Assembly: GCF_030538595.1 (NCBI RefSeq)
Contig: NZ_JAUNTS010000006.1
Coordinates: forward strand, 62,001 to 126,000
Reading direction: 5' to 3'
Length of the DNA: 64,000 nucleotides
Source of the DNA: Kocuria sp.
GTDB lineage: Bacteria > Actinomycetota > Actinomycetes > Actinomycetales > Micrococcaceae
The notes below the pieces were generated by a model that saw only the letters and a list, made by a program, of their open reading frames with translations, was not told the DNA's origin and searched no databases. Both the position numbers and the translations under genes were made by a program. Positions 52,653 through 60,952 of this stretch are shown in pieces; position 1 is the first letter of the stretch, and every line of letters begins with the position of its first letter.

Positions 52653-54032
52653 TCAGTGGTGGAAGGCGTGAGTGCTGGCCTGCGACCGCGGGAGAGGTCC
52701 GGGCAATTCATCCAAAAATTTCACGCAGTTGCGAATGGTGTCCATGAGCTTTTGCGCCAAGTCCATGGAGAGCCCGTTGCGCACCACCACGCGCTGGACT
52801 GTGAGATCAGTGAGGTCATCCGGCATGGGGTAGGCAGGCACCAGCCATCCGTGCTGGCGCAGTTGGTCGGAGAGATCATAGAGGTCCCAGTTCTTGGTGT
52901 ACCCATCCTTCAAACTCCACGCGAATACGGGGATGTCTGAACCATCGCTCACCAGCTGAAAGGCGTCCATGCTGGCTATTTCCCCGGACAGATAGAGGGC
53001 AACCTTTTGACTGCTCTCCTGAACCTCAGTGAAGCCAGCCCTACCCAACCTCAGAAAGTTGTAATACTGCAAAAGCACCTGCGCGCCGGGCCTGGAGAAA
53101 TTCAAAGCAAACGTGGGCATTTCACCACCCAAGTAGGAAACCTTGAACACCAGGTCCTCTGGCAGTTGGTCCGAGTCACGCCACACAACCCAGCCCACAC
53201 CAGGAAAAACCAGTCCGTACTTGTGCCCGCTGGTGTTGATGGAGACCACTCGCTTCAAACGAAAATCCCATTTCACCTCCGGCTGCAGGAACGGTGCCAC
53301 AAAACCACCGGAGGCAGCATCCACATGGATGGGGATGTCCCACCCCTTGGTCTCTTGAATCCGGTCCAGCGCGGCAGCAATCTGATCCACGGGCTCATAC
53401 ATCCCGGTGTAGGTCACTCCCATGATGGCCACTACGCCAATGGTGTTCTCATCAACGTAGGATTCCAGGTCATGCCCGTCCAGACTCATGTGTTCGGCAC
53501 TCACGGGGACGTAACGCGGCTCAACATCCCAGTAGTTTGCAAACTTCTCCCAACACACTTGAACAGCGGAACTCATGACAATGTTGGGCTGCTGCGTGGA
53601 CTGACCCGCCGCCCGGCGCGCGTTTTGCCAACGGCGCTTCATGGCCAGGCCACCCAACATGCACGCTTCAGAGGACCCGATGGTGGAGGTGCCAATGGCT
53701 CGCTGCGGCGCTGGAGCATTCCACAGATCGGCCAAAATCCGCCAGCACCTTTCCTCGATTTCGGCCGTGGCGGGATATTCATCCTTGTCAATCATGTTTT
53801 TGTCGTAGGTTTCGCCGTACAACTTTTGTGCTTCCGGATCCATCCACGTTCCCACAAAGGTGGCCAGATTCAACCGGGCATTACCATCCAGCATGGCCTC
53901 GTCGTGGATGACCTGATAGGCAGTTTCCGGCAACATGGCGGAGTCTGGAATTTTGAATTTTGGCAGCTGGGTGGTTTCTCCGGGGCGGGCAAATAACGGA
54001 TTGATGGTGAGGTCGTCGTCGTGAGTGGTCAT
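52653..54032 (-). CDS. gadB: Glutamate decarboxylase
   Basis: PLP enzyme of 459 residues making GABA and CO2 from glutamate, consuming a proton. The PLP lysine is K271 in NTSGHKYGLVFPG; the cofactor-binding TSTIGSSEACML and HVDAASGGF are also visible. The C-terminus is histidine-rich (STHAFHH), reminiscent of the pH-sensing C-terminal plug of E. coli GadB. AGGAGG precedes the ATG at 54032. No glutamate/GABA antiporter gene is next to it in this window. Confidence 0.95.
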   Translation of the reverse strand: MTTHDDDLTINPLFARPGETTQLPKFKIPDSAMLPETAYQVIHDEAMLDGNARLNLATFVGTWMDPEAQKLYGETYDKNMIDKDEYPATAEIEERCWRILADLWNAPAPQRAIGTSTIGSSEACMLGGLAMKRRWQNARRAAGQSTQQPNIVMSSAVQVCWEKFANYWDVEPRYVPVSAEHMSLDGHDLESYVDENTIGVVAIMGVTYTGMYEPVDQIAAALDRIQETKGWDIPIHVDAASGGFVAPFLQPEVKWDFRLKRVVSINTSGHKYGLVFPGVGWVVWRDSDQLPEDLVFKVSYLGGEMPTFALNFSRPGAQVLLQYYNFLRLGRAGFTEVQESSQKVALYLSGEIASMDAFQLVSDGSDIPVFAWSLKDGYTKNWDLYDLSDQLRQHGWLVPAYPMPDDLTDLTVQRVVVRNGLSMDLAQKLMDTIRNCVKFLDELPGPLPRSQASTHAFHH

Positions 54033-54086
54033 GCTGTTCCTCCTTGTGGGGGGTGGATGCAATCGTGTGCAGGTGTTGCACTCAAA

Positions 54087-54674
54087 TCAGGTAGCCAAGC
54101 GGCCTTCCAAACCGTGGCGAACAGACGGCCACTCGGTGTTCAAAATGGAAAACACCACGGTGTCGCGCATCGTGCCATCGGGCCGGATGCGGTCGTTACG
54201 CAGTACTCCGTCCTGCTTTGCGCCCAGCCGGGCAATCGCGGCGCGGGATTGATGGTTGTGCCAATCAGTGCGGAACTGAACGCAGAGACAGTCCAGGTCT
54301 TCAAAGGCGCGCTGCAGCAGAAGCAACTTCATGGCCGGGTTGACCCCGGCTCCTTGGGCGTAGCGCGCCAGCCAGGTGTAGCCGATCTCCAGCCTGCGAT
54401 GCTCCGGCTCCAGATTGCAGTAGGTGGTCATCCCCATGGCTTTGCCACTGCGCGGATGAACAATCGCCCACGGCGCCATCCTGCCTTCACTGTGCAGTTG
54501 GAGCCTCCGGTCGATTTCGGCTTCCATGGTTTTACGCCCCGGCACAGCGGTGTACCAGGTGCGGTAGAGCTCATCCACTTCCGCGGCGGCCACCAAGTCA
54601 TCATGGTGGGTATGGCTCAGCGGTTCCAGGCGAACTGCAGGATGTTCCAACACGGGTACGGTGGCAAAGTTCAC
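54087..54674 (-). CDS. GNAT family N-acetyltransferase (RimJ/RimL-like)
   Basis: A 195-residue acetyltransferase, with LEIGYTWLARYAQGAGVNPAMKLLLLQRAFEDL (key part GYTWLARYAQGAGVN) matching RimJ/RimL-type GNATs, and VQFRTDWHNHQSRAAIARLGAKQDGVL later. Start GTG 54674 overlaps the stop of a small upstream ORF by four bases, suggesting coupling. Substrate unknown, possibly a protein N-terminus or amine. Confidence 0.85.
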   Translation of the reverse strand: MNFATVPVLEHPAVRLEPLSHTHHDDLVAAAEVDELYRTWYTAVPGRKTMEAEIDRRLQLHSEGRMAPWAIVHPRSGKAMGMTTYCNLEPEHRRLEIGYTWLARYAQGAGVNPAMKLLLLQRAFEDLDCLCVQFRTDWHNHQSRAAIARLGAKQDGVLRNDRIRPDGTMRDTVVFSILNTEWPSVRHGLEGRLAT

Positions 54675-54829
54675 TCGGCCACCGTACCCCGGTGCTTGTC
54701 TTTTGAGAGGACAACGCGATTGACGCCCACATCCATCCCGAACGTTCCGCTCTCTGCGGCCGTACCCCAGCGATCATCGCGCACCGGTGTGGCTCCGACC
54801 GGGTAGCCGAGCAAACTCACACCTGGCAC
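54671..54829 (-). CDS. Possible 52-codon gene upstream of the acetyltransferase
   Basis: GTG at 54829 is preceded five bases upstream by AGAGGTG and the ORF ends in GTGA overlapping the acetyltransferase start. The peptide (start MPGVSLLGYPVG, end SKDKHRGTVAE) has no recognised domain. It begins five bases after the amidotransferase stop, so three genes would form a tight unit. The alternative is a non-coding spacer. Confidence 0.4.
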   Translation of the reverse strand: MPGVSLLGYPVGATPVRDDRWGTAAESGTFGMDVGVNRVVLSKDKHRGTVAE

Positions 54830-54833
54830 GTTG

Positions 54834-55529
54834 TCACCTCTGTAAGCCGTCCAACCAGGCATTGACCGTGGCTTGCATGGCCCGCTCCAAGGCAGGGCCG
54901 TGATGAGCTGCCTCATACCTGATCACTTCAGGCGGCACCCCGGCGCCTGACAGTTCCACCGCATGCCCAATGAGCCACTGTTCAATGCGTCGGTAATCGG
55001 CTTCCAGATGAAATTGCAGCCCCAGCACATTGGGGCCCAGCTGAAAAGCCTGGTTGGGAAAGCCGCGAGTTTCTGCCAGTCGGGTGGCGCCTAAAGGAAT
55101 CTCGAATTGGTCCCCGTGCCAATGCAACACAGGTGTCTCCTGCAACTGCGCCAACACCGATTCAGAGCCCTCTTCGGTGAGGTCAACGGGAGCGTAACCA
55201 ATTTCCTGGTGAGGTGCAGCAGTGACCTCAGCGCCCAGCGCATGCGCCATCAATTGAGCCCCCAGGCAAATACCCAGCGTGGGGCGATTGGCGCTGAGCC
55301 GCGCCGCCAGAACGGACCGTTCCTGCACCAGGAACGGGTAGGAATCCATGTCATAGGCCCCCACTGGCCCACCCAAGACCACCAGAAGATCGGCGTCCAT
55401 CACAGTGTGCGGCTCCAACGGGTCCACCCCGGCATCCAGATACCGCACTGCGTACCCGCGCTTGCCTAGGACAGTTTCCAAGCTGCCCAGATCCTCAAAG
55501 GCAACGTGTCGGATTGCCACAGCGATCAT
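54834..55529 (-). CDS. Class I glutamine amidotransferase (GMP synthase-like)
   Basis: A 231-residue stand-alone GATase1. The nucleophile elbow GICLGAQLMAHALGAEV (Cys about 88), and His-X-Glu in LQFHLEADYRRIEQW are present. Such proteins hydrolyse glutamine or gamma-glutamyl substrates; the true partner is unknown. AAGGGGGA lies upstream of ATG 55529, better than the ATG nine codons earlier. Confidence 0.87.
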   Translation of the reverse strand: MIAVAIRHVAFEDLGSLETVLGKRGYAVRYLDAGVDPLEPHTVMDADLLVVLGGPVGAYDMDSYPFLVQERSVLAARLSANRPTLGICLGAQLMAHALGAEVTAAPHQEIGYAPVDLTEEGSESVLAQLQETPVLHWHGDQFEIPLGATRLAETRGFPNQAFQLGPNVLGLQFHLEADYRRIEQWLIGHAVELSGAGVPPEVIRYEAAHHGPALERAMQATVNAWLDGLQR

Positions 55530-55667
55530 GACCGATCCCCCTTGGTGGGTATCCACAATGTCCAGCTCATGAAACCCGCACGCTCAGCTTTGGGGCAACC
55601 CCTGTTACCGGATTGATAGTGCTTTGACATGAAATGCCAGAGATTACCGTCCGGTATTCAGGGTCAT

Positions 55668-56000
55668 TCACCAGAAATTGACCAGCACCACATACGTCAG
55701 GGTGCCCAGTCCAACACTGAGCAAGGTCCGCCGTCCGCAACTGAGATGGACCACCAGCGTCACCAGAGCTGCCACCACCGCCTTACCCAGTTGCCCACCG
55801 TGAGCGGACTCCGCAAACGTTGCAGCCGCCAGCACTGCCAACACCCCCACGGGCATCCACACCGCCAGCGTGAGAACAAATCTGGATTCACGGAGTGGCT
55901 TCAACAGCGCGAATGGCAAGGCACGCAGGCAGAACGTAACGGCAAACATGATGGCCATAACGGCCAGGATGTAGCCCGTGGATGTATCGGTCTGCGTCAC
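55668..56000 (-). CDS. azlD: Branched-chain amino acid exporter subunit AzlD
   Basis: A 110-residue, four-segment membrane protein with the AzlD layout (TFCLRALPFALLKPLRESRFV). Works with AzlC to export branched-chain or related amino acids. Start GTG at 56000, two bases after the azlC stop. Confidence 0.85.
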   Translation of the reverse strand: MTQTDTSTGYILAVMAIMFAVTFCLRALPFALLKPLRESRFVLTLAVWMPVGVLAVLAAATFAESAHGGQLGKAVVAALVTLVVHLSCGRRTLLSVGLGTLTYVVLVNFW

Positions 56001-56002
56001 AG

Positions 56003-56812
56003 TCAGTTCACCCCCGGTGAGGGCTCGGGTCCACGTCGCCCAAAGCCAGGCTCTGAGTTCTGTTCCGAACCTCGGTCTGGCTCCTGGCCCGGACCCGAGT
56101 GTGTCTTGCTGCCTGGACCGCCGTTACCGAACCGTCCACGGCGCACCGCAATGACAAACCGCAAGACCAGCAGGAGTACAAAGATCAGCAATGCCACGAA
56201 CAGCGCCGATTCAGGAACCACCAAGTAGGCCACCGTAAAACTCAATCCCGCCAAGATCAGGGACGGTACGTGTTCACGTGAGCGCAGGGCGTCCAAGGTC
56301 AAGGTGATGAACAGCGCGCAGAGTGCGAACTCCAGCCCTTGGATGGGCGCCGGAAGGAGGGACCCTGCGGCAACGCCCAGTAGACCACCCGTGATCCAGT
56401 AGAGCTGGAAGGAAATTTGCATGGCAAGCAGTCGAGGTCCTGTCCAGGAACCTGGGTTTGCCGCTGTTACGGCGTAGGCCTCATCAATCATGGCGTACAC
56501 CGAATAGAACCGTGCCAACGGGTGCCGCACCACGCGCAAGGGAAAGGAAAAAGCGTAAAAGACGTGCCGAAAGTTCACCAGAAATGTGGTCAGCGCAATG
56601 GTGGCCAGTGGTGTTCCGGTCGATATCAACCCCACCATCAGCAGCTCCAGGGAACCCGCAAATCCAGCGATGGACATGGCCGGAGCCACCCACCACGGAA
56701 GACCGGCCTGTTGCACCAAGAGCCCGAATGCCAGCCCTAGCGGAAACAACCCCAACCCAGCCGCCAGGGACAGGCTGATTCCTCGCCTGACCTCCTGCCC
56801 CGTACTGTTCAT
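56003..56812 (-). CDS. azlC: Branched-chain amino acid permease AzlC
   Basis: About 269 residues, six to seven membrane segments, AzlC family: GISLSLAAGLGLFPLGLAFG (one part), FAGSLELLMVGL, LTTFLVNFRHVFYAFSF, MIDEAYAVTA. The C-terminal 45 residues are hydrophilic and Gly/Pro-rich, unusual for the family. The ATG at 56812 has CATGAT-N6 upstream, possibly leaderless. Divergent from the VOC gene. Confidence 0.88.
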   Translation of the reverse strand: MNSTGQEVRRGISLSLAAGLGLFPLGLAFGLLVQQAGLPWWVAPAMSIAGFAGSLELLMVGLISTGTPLATIALTTFLVNFRHVFYAFSFPLRVVRHPLARFYSVYAMIDEAYAVTAANPGSWTGPRLLAMQISFQLYWITGGLLGVAAGSLLPAPIQGLEFALCALFITLTLDALRSREHVPSLILAGLSFTVAYLVVPESALFVALLIFVLLLVLRFVIAVRRGRFGNGGPGSKTHSGPGQEPDRGSEQNSEPGFGRRGPEPSPGVN

Positions 56813-56878
56813 GGCTCCATCATGGGCCACTGAGTGAAGGGCCACCAATTGACGCCCAGCCCACGCCGTGCTCGCCCC

Positions 56879-56909
56879 TTGACCCTGACGCAGCGTGAGG
56901 CATCACGCT
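56879..56909 (+). promoter_or_regulatory. MerR-type elongated promoter and operator
   Basis: TTGACC (56879-56884) and CACGCT (56904-56909) are separated by 19 bp, the long spacer typical of MerR-controlled promoters, and a dyad CCTGACGC-A-GCGTGAGG (56884-56900) fills the spacer. A second inverted repeat (56888-56898/56903-56913, perfect 11-base arms) overlaps. The start codon is six bases after the -10. Confidence 0.7.
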
Positions 56910-56915
56910 GCGTGT

Positions 56916-57383
56916 ATGAGCACCTTTTATGACGCTTTTGAGCACAGTCCCGTTCCAGTTCCCGGCCCAGATGCACAGCCCCCGGAAGTTTTCCGGGGTA
57001 TTTACGGGATGCCGATGTTCGTTACTGTTCCCACACCGGACCTGGACCGGTCAGCGGATTTCTGGACCCGAGGTTTGGGCTTTGTCAATCTGTTCTGTCT
57101 GCCCCAACAGCTCATCCACTTGCGCCGGTGGGCGTTTCAGGACGTTCTGCTGGTACCCGGGGAGGCGGACTCGCGCGCAGCCAAACTTTCGGTGAGCTTT
57201 GCGTGTGTGCGCTCACAAATCGAGTCCCTTCACAGCGATTGCCAGACTCTGCTCCCAGGAGCTTCCTCCGGTCCGTTGGAGCGACCCTGGAATTCCACGG
57301 AGCTGGAGATCACCACACCGGAGGGCACACTGGTTGTGATGACTGCCGCCAATGCTGTGGAGCAGAAAGCCTGGCCGCTATGA
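56916..57383 (+). CDS. VOC-superfamily (glyoxalase-like) protein
   Basis: A 155-residue vicinal-oxygen-chelate protein: VTVPTPDLDRSADFWTRGLGF then LRRWAFQDVLLVPG and LEITTPEGTLVVMTA. VOC proteins include bleomycin and fosfomycin resistance proteins, which fits control by the TipA-like MerR encoded immediately downstream (ATGA overlap). ATG 56916 would begin a leaderless mRNA; an in-frame GTG upstream would lie inside the operator. Confidence 0.82.
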   Translation: MSTFYDAFEHSPVPVPGPDAQPPEVFRGIYGMPMFVTVPTPDLDRSADFWTRGLGFVNLFCLPQQLIHLRRWAFQDVLLVPGEADSRAAKLSVSFACVRSQIESLHSDCQTLLPGASSGPLERPWNSTELEITTPEGTLVVMTAANAVEQKAWPL

Positions 57384-58219
57384 CAAGCTCCGATCAGATC
57401 AACAACCACCTCCGAACCAACGCCTGGGAGACACCCACCGGACTCACGGTGGGCGCCGTGGCAAGCGCACTGGGTCTGACGGTGCGGACTCTGCATCACT
57501 GGGATCAGCTGGGATTGGCCAGTCCATCGCAGCGGTCCACCACGGGCTATCGGTTGTACTCCGCACAGGACATTGGGCGTCTTCAGAGGGTGGTGATTTA
57601 TCGGGATTTAGGGATGGACCTGGAGCAGATCGCGGAAGTTCTGGAGCAACCTGGCATGGCAACAACCGATGCTCTCCGTGCTCAACGCCAGAAAGTGCAA
57701 GAACACATTGAGGTCATGACTCAGCGGCTGGACAGCATTGACCGAATGCTGCACACGCAAGAACACGGAATCTTGCTGACACCGCAGCAACAGCTGGAAA
57801 TCTTTGGAACGGGCTGGGACCCGGAATGGGTGGAGGCAGCTCAGGACCGCTGGGGCACCACGAGCGCATGGCAGGAATACTCCGAACGCAGCTCCACACG
57901 GACTGAAGCAGACTGGGCAAGCATTGCTGACACGGTGCAGCAGTTGGAGCGTGAACTTGCCGCGGCTGCACGCCACGCCACGGGCCCAACGGACCCGCAG
58001 TGGGGCAATCTGGTGGAACGTCACCGTGCTTCCATCCAGCAGTACTTCACGTGTTCCCATGAGCGCCACGTGCTGCTGTCCCGGATGTATGTGGCCGAAC
58101 CCGCGTACCGGCAACACTATGACGCCCTTGCACCCGGCCTGGCGCTGTGGCTCAATCGCGCCGTGGAGGCTCACGCACACCGCAACGGTGTAGATCTGCA
58201 ACACGTGCACTGGGACTGA
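57380..58219 (+). CDS. MerR-family regulator with TipAS-like ligand domain
   Basis: A 279-residue regulator: MerR domain VGAVASALGLTVRTLHHWDQLGL (about 23-45) with STTGYRLYSAQDIGRLQRV, dimerisation coil around 90-120, and a C-terminal TipAS-like domain (FTCSHERHVLLSRMYVAEP and YDALAPGLALWLNRAVEAHA). TipA-type proteins bind thiopeptides or other antibiotics and activate transcription. It overlaps the VOC gene by four bases, and the elongated promoter upstream is its probable target. Confidence 0.9.
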   Translation: MTSSDQINNHLRTNAWETPTGLTVGAVASALGLTVRTLHHWDQLGLASPSQRSTTGYRLYSAQDIGRLQRVVIYRDLGMDLEQIAEVLEQPGMATTDALRAQRQKVQEHIEVMTQRLDSIDRMLHTQEHGILLTPQQQLEIFGTGWDPEWVEAAQDRWGTTSAWQEYSERSSTRTEADWASIADTVQQLERELAAAARHATGPTDPQWGNLVERHRASIQQYFTCSHERHVLLSRMYVAEPAYRQHYDALAPGLALWLNRAVEAHAHRNGVDLQHVHWD

Positions 58220-58292
58220 AAAAGCCCGTGACGTACCTACATACCATTGCATGATGATCGCCGCGGGCATCATTCTCTTGCATCAAAAGTGG

Positions 58293-58309
58293 TGATGCGC
58301 ACAGCATCA
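58293..58309. repeat. Inverted repeat upstream of the sortase gene
   Basis: TGATGC/GCATCA arms with a five-base centre in the 199-bp gap before the sortase gene; possibly an operator. Confidence 0.4.
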
Positions 58310-58334
58310 ATTCTGCCGAACAACGCCAGGAACG

Positions 58335-58340
58335 TATGAT
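58335..58340 (+). promoter_or_regulatory. Probable -10 box for the sortase gene
   Basis: TATGAT, with TTCTGC (58311-58316) about 18 bp upstream as a weak -35, gives a leader of about 70 nt ahead of the GAGGA ribosome site (58406-58410). Confidence 0.5.
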
Positions 58341-58418
58341 CGCCGTGACAACTACTCGCCACAGACAATCCCAGACAACAATTCCTCAGTCACCAGTTCA
58401 GCAGTGAGGAAACACTGA

Positions 58419-59246
58419 ATGGCCCACAGAAAAGCCACTGCATCACGCAGCAAGACTCCCAGAGGACAGCGTGTCCTGCTGGTTATTTTTGTGACCTCAC
58501 TGACTATTGTCGGAATTTTGACCATCGACTACATGGCGGACGGACAATCAAATGTCCTCCAAAGTATTGGCATTGAAGATCGTCCACTGGGTCCAGCAGA
58601 CATGGCAACATCTCCCGGCTCCGCCACCGCCCCCGCGGCGGAGCACATCACCGCCACGGGAACCCCCGCCCCGGATTACAGCGCCAATGCAGACGGCCTC
58701 CCAAACAACGGTATGGAGGGTGTGGATCTCAGCGGAATTTCACCGGGCGGCGGCCAGGGCCCCCCGGAGCATGACTGGGCCACCATGAACAGATCAGAAT
58801 TGGCAGTTCCACAAGCAAACTTGATCATCCCGGTCGTACCGCGCGACCTGGTCAACCTGGATGGCAACTCTCTGGAAATGGACCTACCCGTGTCCTTCCA
58901 GGCGGGGTGGTTGACGTCGTCGTCGCCAGTATCTGCGCAGTCCGGGACAACAGTGGTGGCCGGGCACGTCAACTGGGCGGACGGTTCGTGGGCGCCCATG
59001 TCCAACCTCTACAACACCACGCCAGGCATGACCGTACTGACCAGTGATGATTTCGGTTCCGTTCAAGAATGGACCGTAACCCGCAGCGAAGGCGTCCCCC
59101 AAACAGAACTTTCACATTTATTTACATTGACCGAAACCTCTGGACCTCGCCAACTAATTCTCATCACCTGTGAAGCCACCGTGGACAGTCAAGGAAACCT
59201 GGTTTTTGACAAAAACCACGTGGTCACTGCTTCGCCGAAACAATAG
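58419..59246 (+). CDS. Class F-like sortase
   Basis: A 275-residue membrane-anchored transpeptidase with an N-terminal membrane segment (about 19-37), a Pro/Gly-rich spacer to about 130, and a sortase domain with H183 in VVAGHVNW and C251 in LILITCEA. The arginine of the His-Cys-Arg triad is expected about ten residues beyond the Cys, but this stretch reads LVFDKNHVVTA and contains no Arg. The gene is slightly AT-richer in its 3' half than its neighbours. The next gene encodes a likely substrate with an LVRTG signal. Confidence 0.85.
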   Translation: MAHRKATASRSKTPRGQRVLLVIFVTSLTIVGILTIDYMADGQSNVLQSIGIEDRPLGPADMATSPGSATAPAAEHITATGTPAPDYSANADGLPNNGMEGVDLSGISPGGGQGPPEHDWATMNRSELAVPQANLIIPVVPRDLVNLDGNSLEMDLPVSFQAGWLTSSSPVSAQSGTTVVAGHVNWADGSWAPMSNLYNTTPGMTVLTSDDFGSVQEWTVTRSEGVPQTELSHLFTLTETSGPRQLILITCEATVDSQGNLVFDKNHVVTASPKQ

Positions 59247-59280
59247 CCAAACCGAATCGTTTTACTGTTAGGCTCCAAAC

Positions 59281-59307
59281 ACATATCTGACCCCTTTGCA
59301 GATATGT
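59281..59307. terminator. Inverted repeat between sortase and surface-protein genes
   Basis: Perfect nine-base arms ACATATCTG/CAGATATGT with a nine-base loop, 34 bp after the sortase stop. AT-rich, so it may be an operator instead of a terminator. Confidence 0.5.
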
Positions 59308-59374
59308 TGTCATGTCACCGGTTGTTGCTCTCAGGGGATCGGGAGCACGCCGACGCGACGCAAGGAGCAACGCA

Positions 59375-60847
59375 ATGCCCTTTTCCATGCACCAAAAACG
59401 CCGAGTGCGCGCTACGGGACTGGTTTCTGTCCTGGCTTTGGCGGCATCACCTCTGGTTTTCGCAGGTCCGGCCTGGGCGGCTGAGATTCCGGATGCCGTA
59501 ACCTCCGTGGAGACCCAGGGGAACATCAGAGTTGGCGATTCGCTGACTCTGGTGGCGCAGTGGTCCGTACCCGATCATTCCCAGCCCGGGGACACCTTCT
59601 CCCTGGCACTGCCACCGGAACTATCACCCATGCAGACGGAGTTTGATGTCCTCAGTGACACCGGGGCCGTGGTGGCCACAGCACAGGTTCAAGACGGCAG
59701 CGTGGCGGTGACGCTCTCCGATTATGTAGCTCAACATCCCATGGACCTCCAGGGCCAGCTACGGTTCAACGCCACCGTCAATGAGACTGCTGTACCGGGA
59801 CAGCCCATTGTGATCGCGTGGGGTGAGTCCACCACAACCATCACGCCGGGTGAGCCCTCCGGCATCGGAGACATCACCCGGCCCTCCAAGTTTGGCTGGG
59901 TCAATCAATCCGGGACCAATTCCTGGAGTGTTCAGGTGCCCGGCCCGCTGACCAACGTGACGGTCACGGACACCCCGGTAGGCCACCAGATCGACTGCGG
60001 AACCTTGCGGGGACTGGTGGGTGAATCCATCGACGGCGCCTATCCCACCTCCTGGGAACCCCGCGAGATTCAGGTGCTCACCTGTGATGATTCCGGTTGG
60101 ACCGTTTCCGCGGGTGATATTGCTGCCGGCCAGTTGGTCTTGGTCCTTGGGGACGTTGACGTTGCCGCGGGGATCACCCCCGATACCGACGGTCTGCTAC
60201 GCAACGGATGGAGTGTCACAGCAGATCAGGGATCGTCGGACGGCTCTGGGGTCTCCGTGCTTTACGGTGCGGACGGCACCGGCGGCGGCAACCCGCCGCC
60301 ACCCGCGCCCAGCCCGGAGCCAACGCCCGAACCAACGCCGGAGCCGACTCCCGAACCAACTCCCGAACCGACATCAGAGCCAACTCCGGAACCGACCCCC
60401 GAACCCACTCCTGAGCCCAGCGAGACTCCCTCAACAGAACCAACCGCTGAGCCCAGCCCGGAGCCTACTGTGACTGCGGAACCATCGACCACACCGGAAC
60501 CGAGTGCAACACCTGAGCCATCGGTGACTCCAACTCCCACCACCTCCACTGAGCCATCGGTGTCCCCTACTCCGGAGGAATCGCCGTCGCAGGAGCCTTC
60601 CGCTACGCCAAGCCACACAGCTCCCTCTGCGTCGCCATCTCACTCCCCTGAGCCCACGGATTCGCATCCGCCGGTGGCTTCCCACCCGGAGCAAGGCCCC
60701 ACTGAGCAGAAGCCGATTCTGGTGCGGACCGGTTTGGCCAACTCGAACGGTGGTTTTGGGCCCACCGCGTGGGTTCTGATGAGTACAGCGGCGGTAGCTG
60801 CAGCATCGGGTGCGGTACTGGTGTACCGGCGTCGTGCCCAGGGCTGA
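59375..60847 (+). CDS. Sortase-anchored surface protein with Pro-rich repeats and LVRTG signal
   Basis: A 490-residue exported protein. Signal peptide about 1-36 (…AGPAWA-AE). Residues about 40-300 carry Ig-like adhesin folds (GDTFSLALPPEL, VAVTLSDYV) like the N-domains of fibrinogen-binding-type proteins. A stalk of PTPEP-type repeats spans about 310-400, then a Ser/Thr/Pro/His segment. The C-terminus has L449-V-R-T-G453, a hydrophobic span 466-484 and RRR, that is, an LPXTG-like sorting signal with Val for Pro. AAGGAG is seven bases before ATG 59375. Confidence 0.9.
   Translation: MPFSMHQKRRVRATGLVSVLALAASPLVFAGPAWAAEIPDAVTSVETQGNIRVGDSLTLVAQWSVPDHSQPGDTFSLALPPELSPMQTEFDVLSDTGAVVATAQVQDGSVAVTLSDYVAQHPMDLQGQLRFNATVNETAVPGQPIVIAWGESTTTITPGEPSGIGDITRPSKFGWVNQSGTNSWSVQVPGPLTNVTVTDTPVGHQIDCGTLRGLVGESIDGAYPTSWEPREIQVLTCDDSGWTVSAGDIAAGQLVLVLGDVDVAAGITPDTDGLLRNGWSVTADQGSSDGSGVSVLYGADGTGGGNPPPPAPSPEPTPEPTPEPTPEPTPEPTSEPTPEPTPEPTPEPSETPSTEPTAEPSPEPTVTAEPSTTPEPSATPEPSVTPTPTTSTEPSVSPTPEESPSQEPSATPSHTAPSASPSHSPEPTDSHPPVASHPEQGPTEQKPILVRTGLANSNGGFGPTAWVLMSTAAVAAASGAVLVYRRRAQG
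60308..60480 (+). repeat. Pro-Thr-Pro-Glu coding repeats
   Basis: Degenerate 12-bp units (CCGACYCCCGAA-like) encode PTPEPTPEP-type stalk repeats in the surface protein. Codons vary between units, so the peptide rather than the DNA is conserved. Confidence 0.85.
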
Positions 60848-60861
60848 GTAGCCCCACGGCC

Positions 60862-60901
60862 CAGGGGTGGCCCGGGCGAGGTTTTGCCCAGGCCACCCCT
60901 G
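60862..60901 (+). terminator. Strong terminator after the surface-protein gene
   Basis: Arms 60862-60877 and 60886-60901 pair at 15 of 16 positions with an eight-base loop containing TTTT. Confidence 0.85.
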
Positions 60902-60952
60902 AGCGCCTGAGATAATCCTGACGCACCACTGTGAACTGCAAGAAAGGATGCC

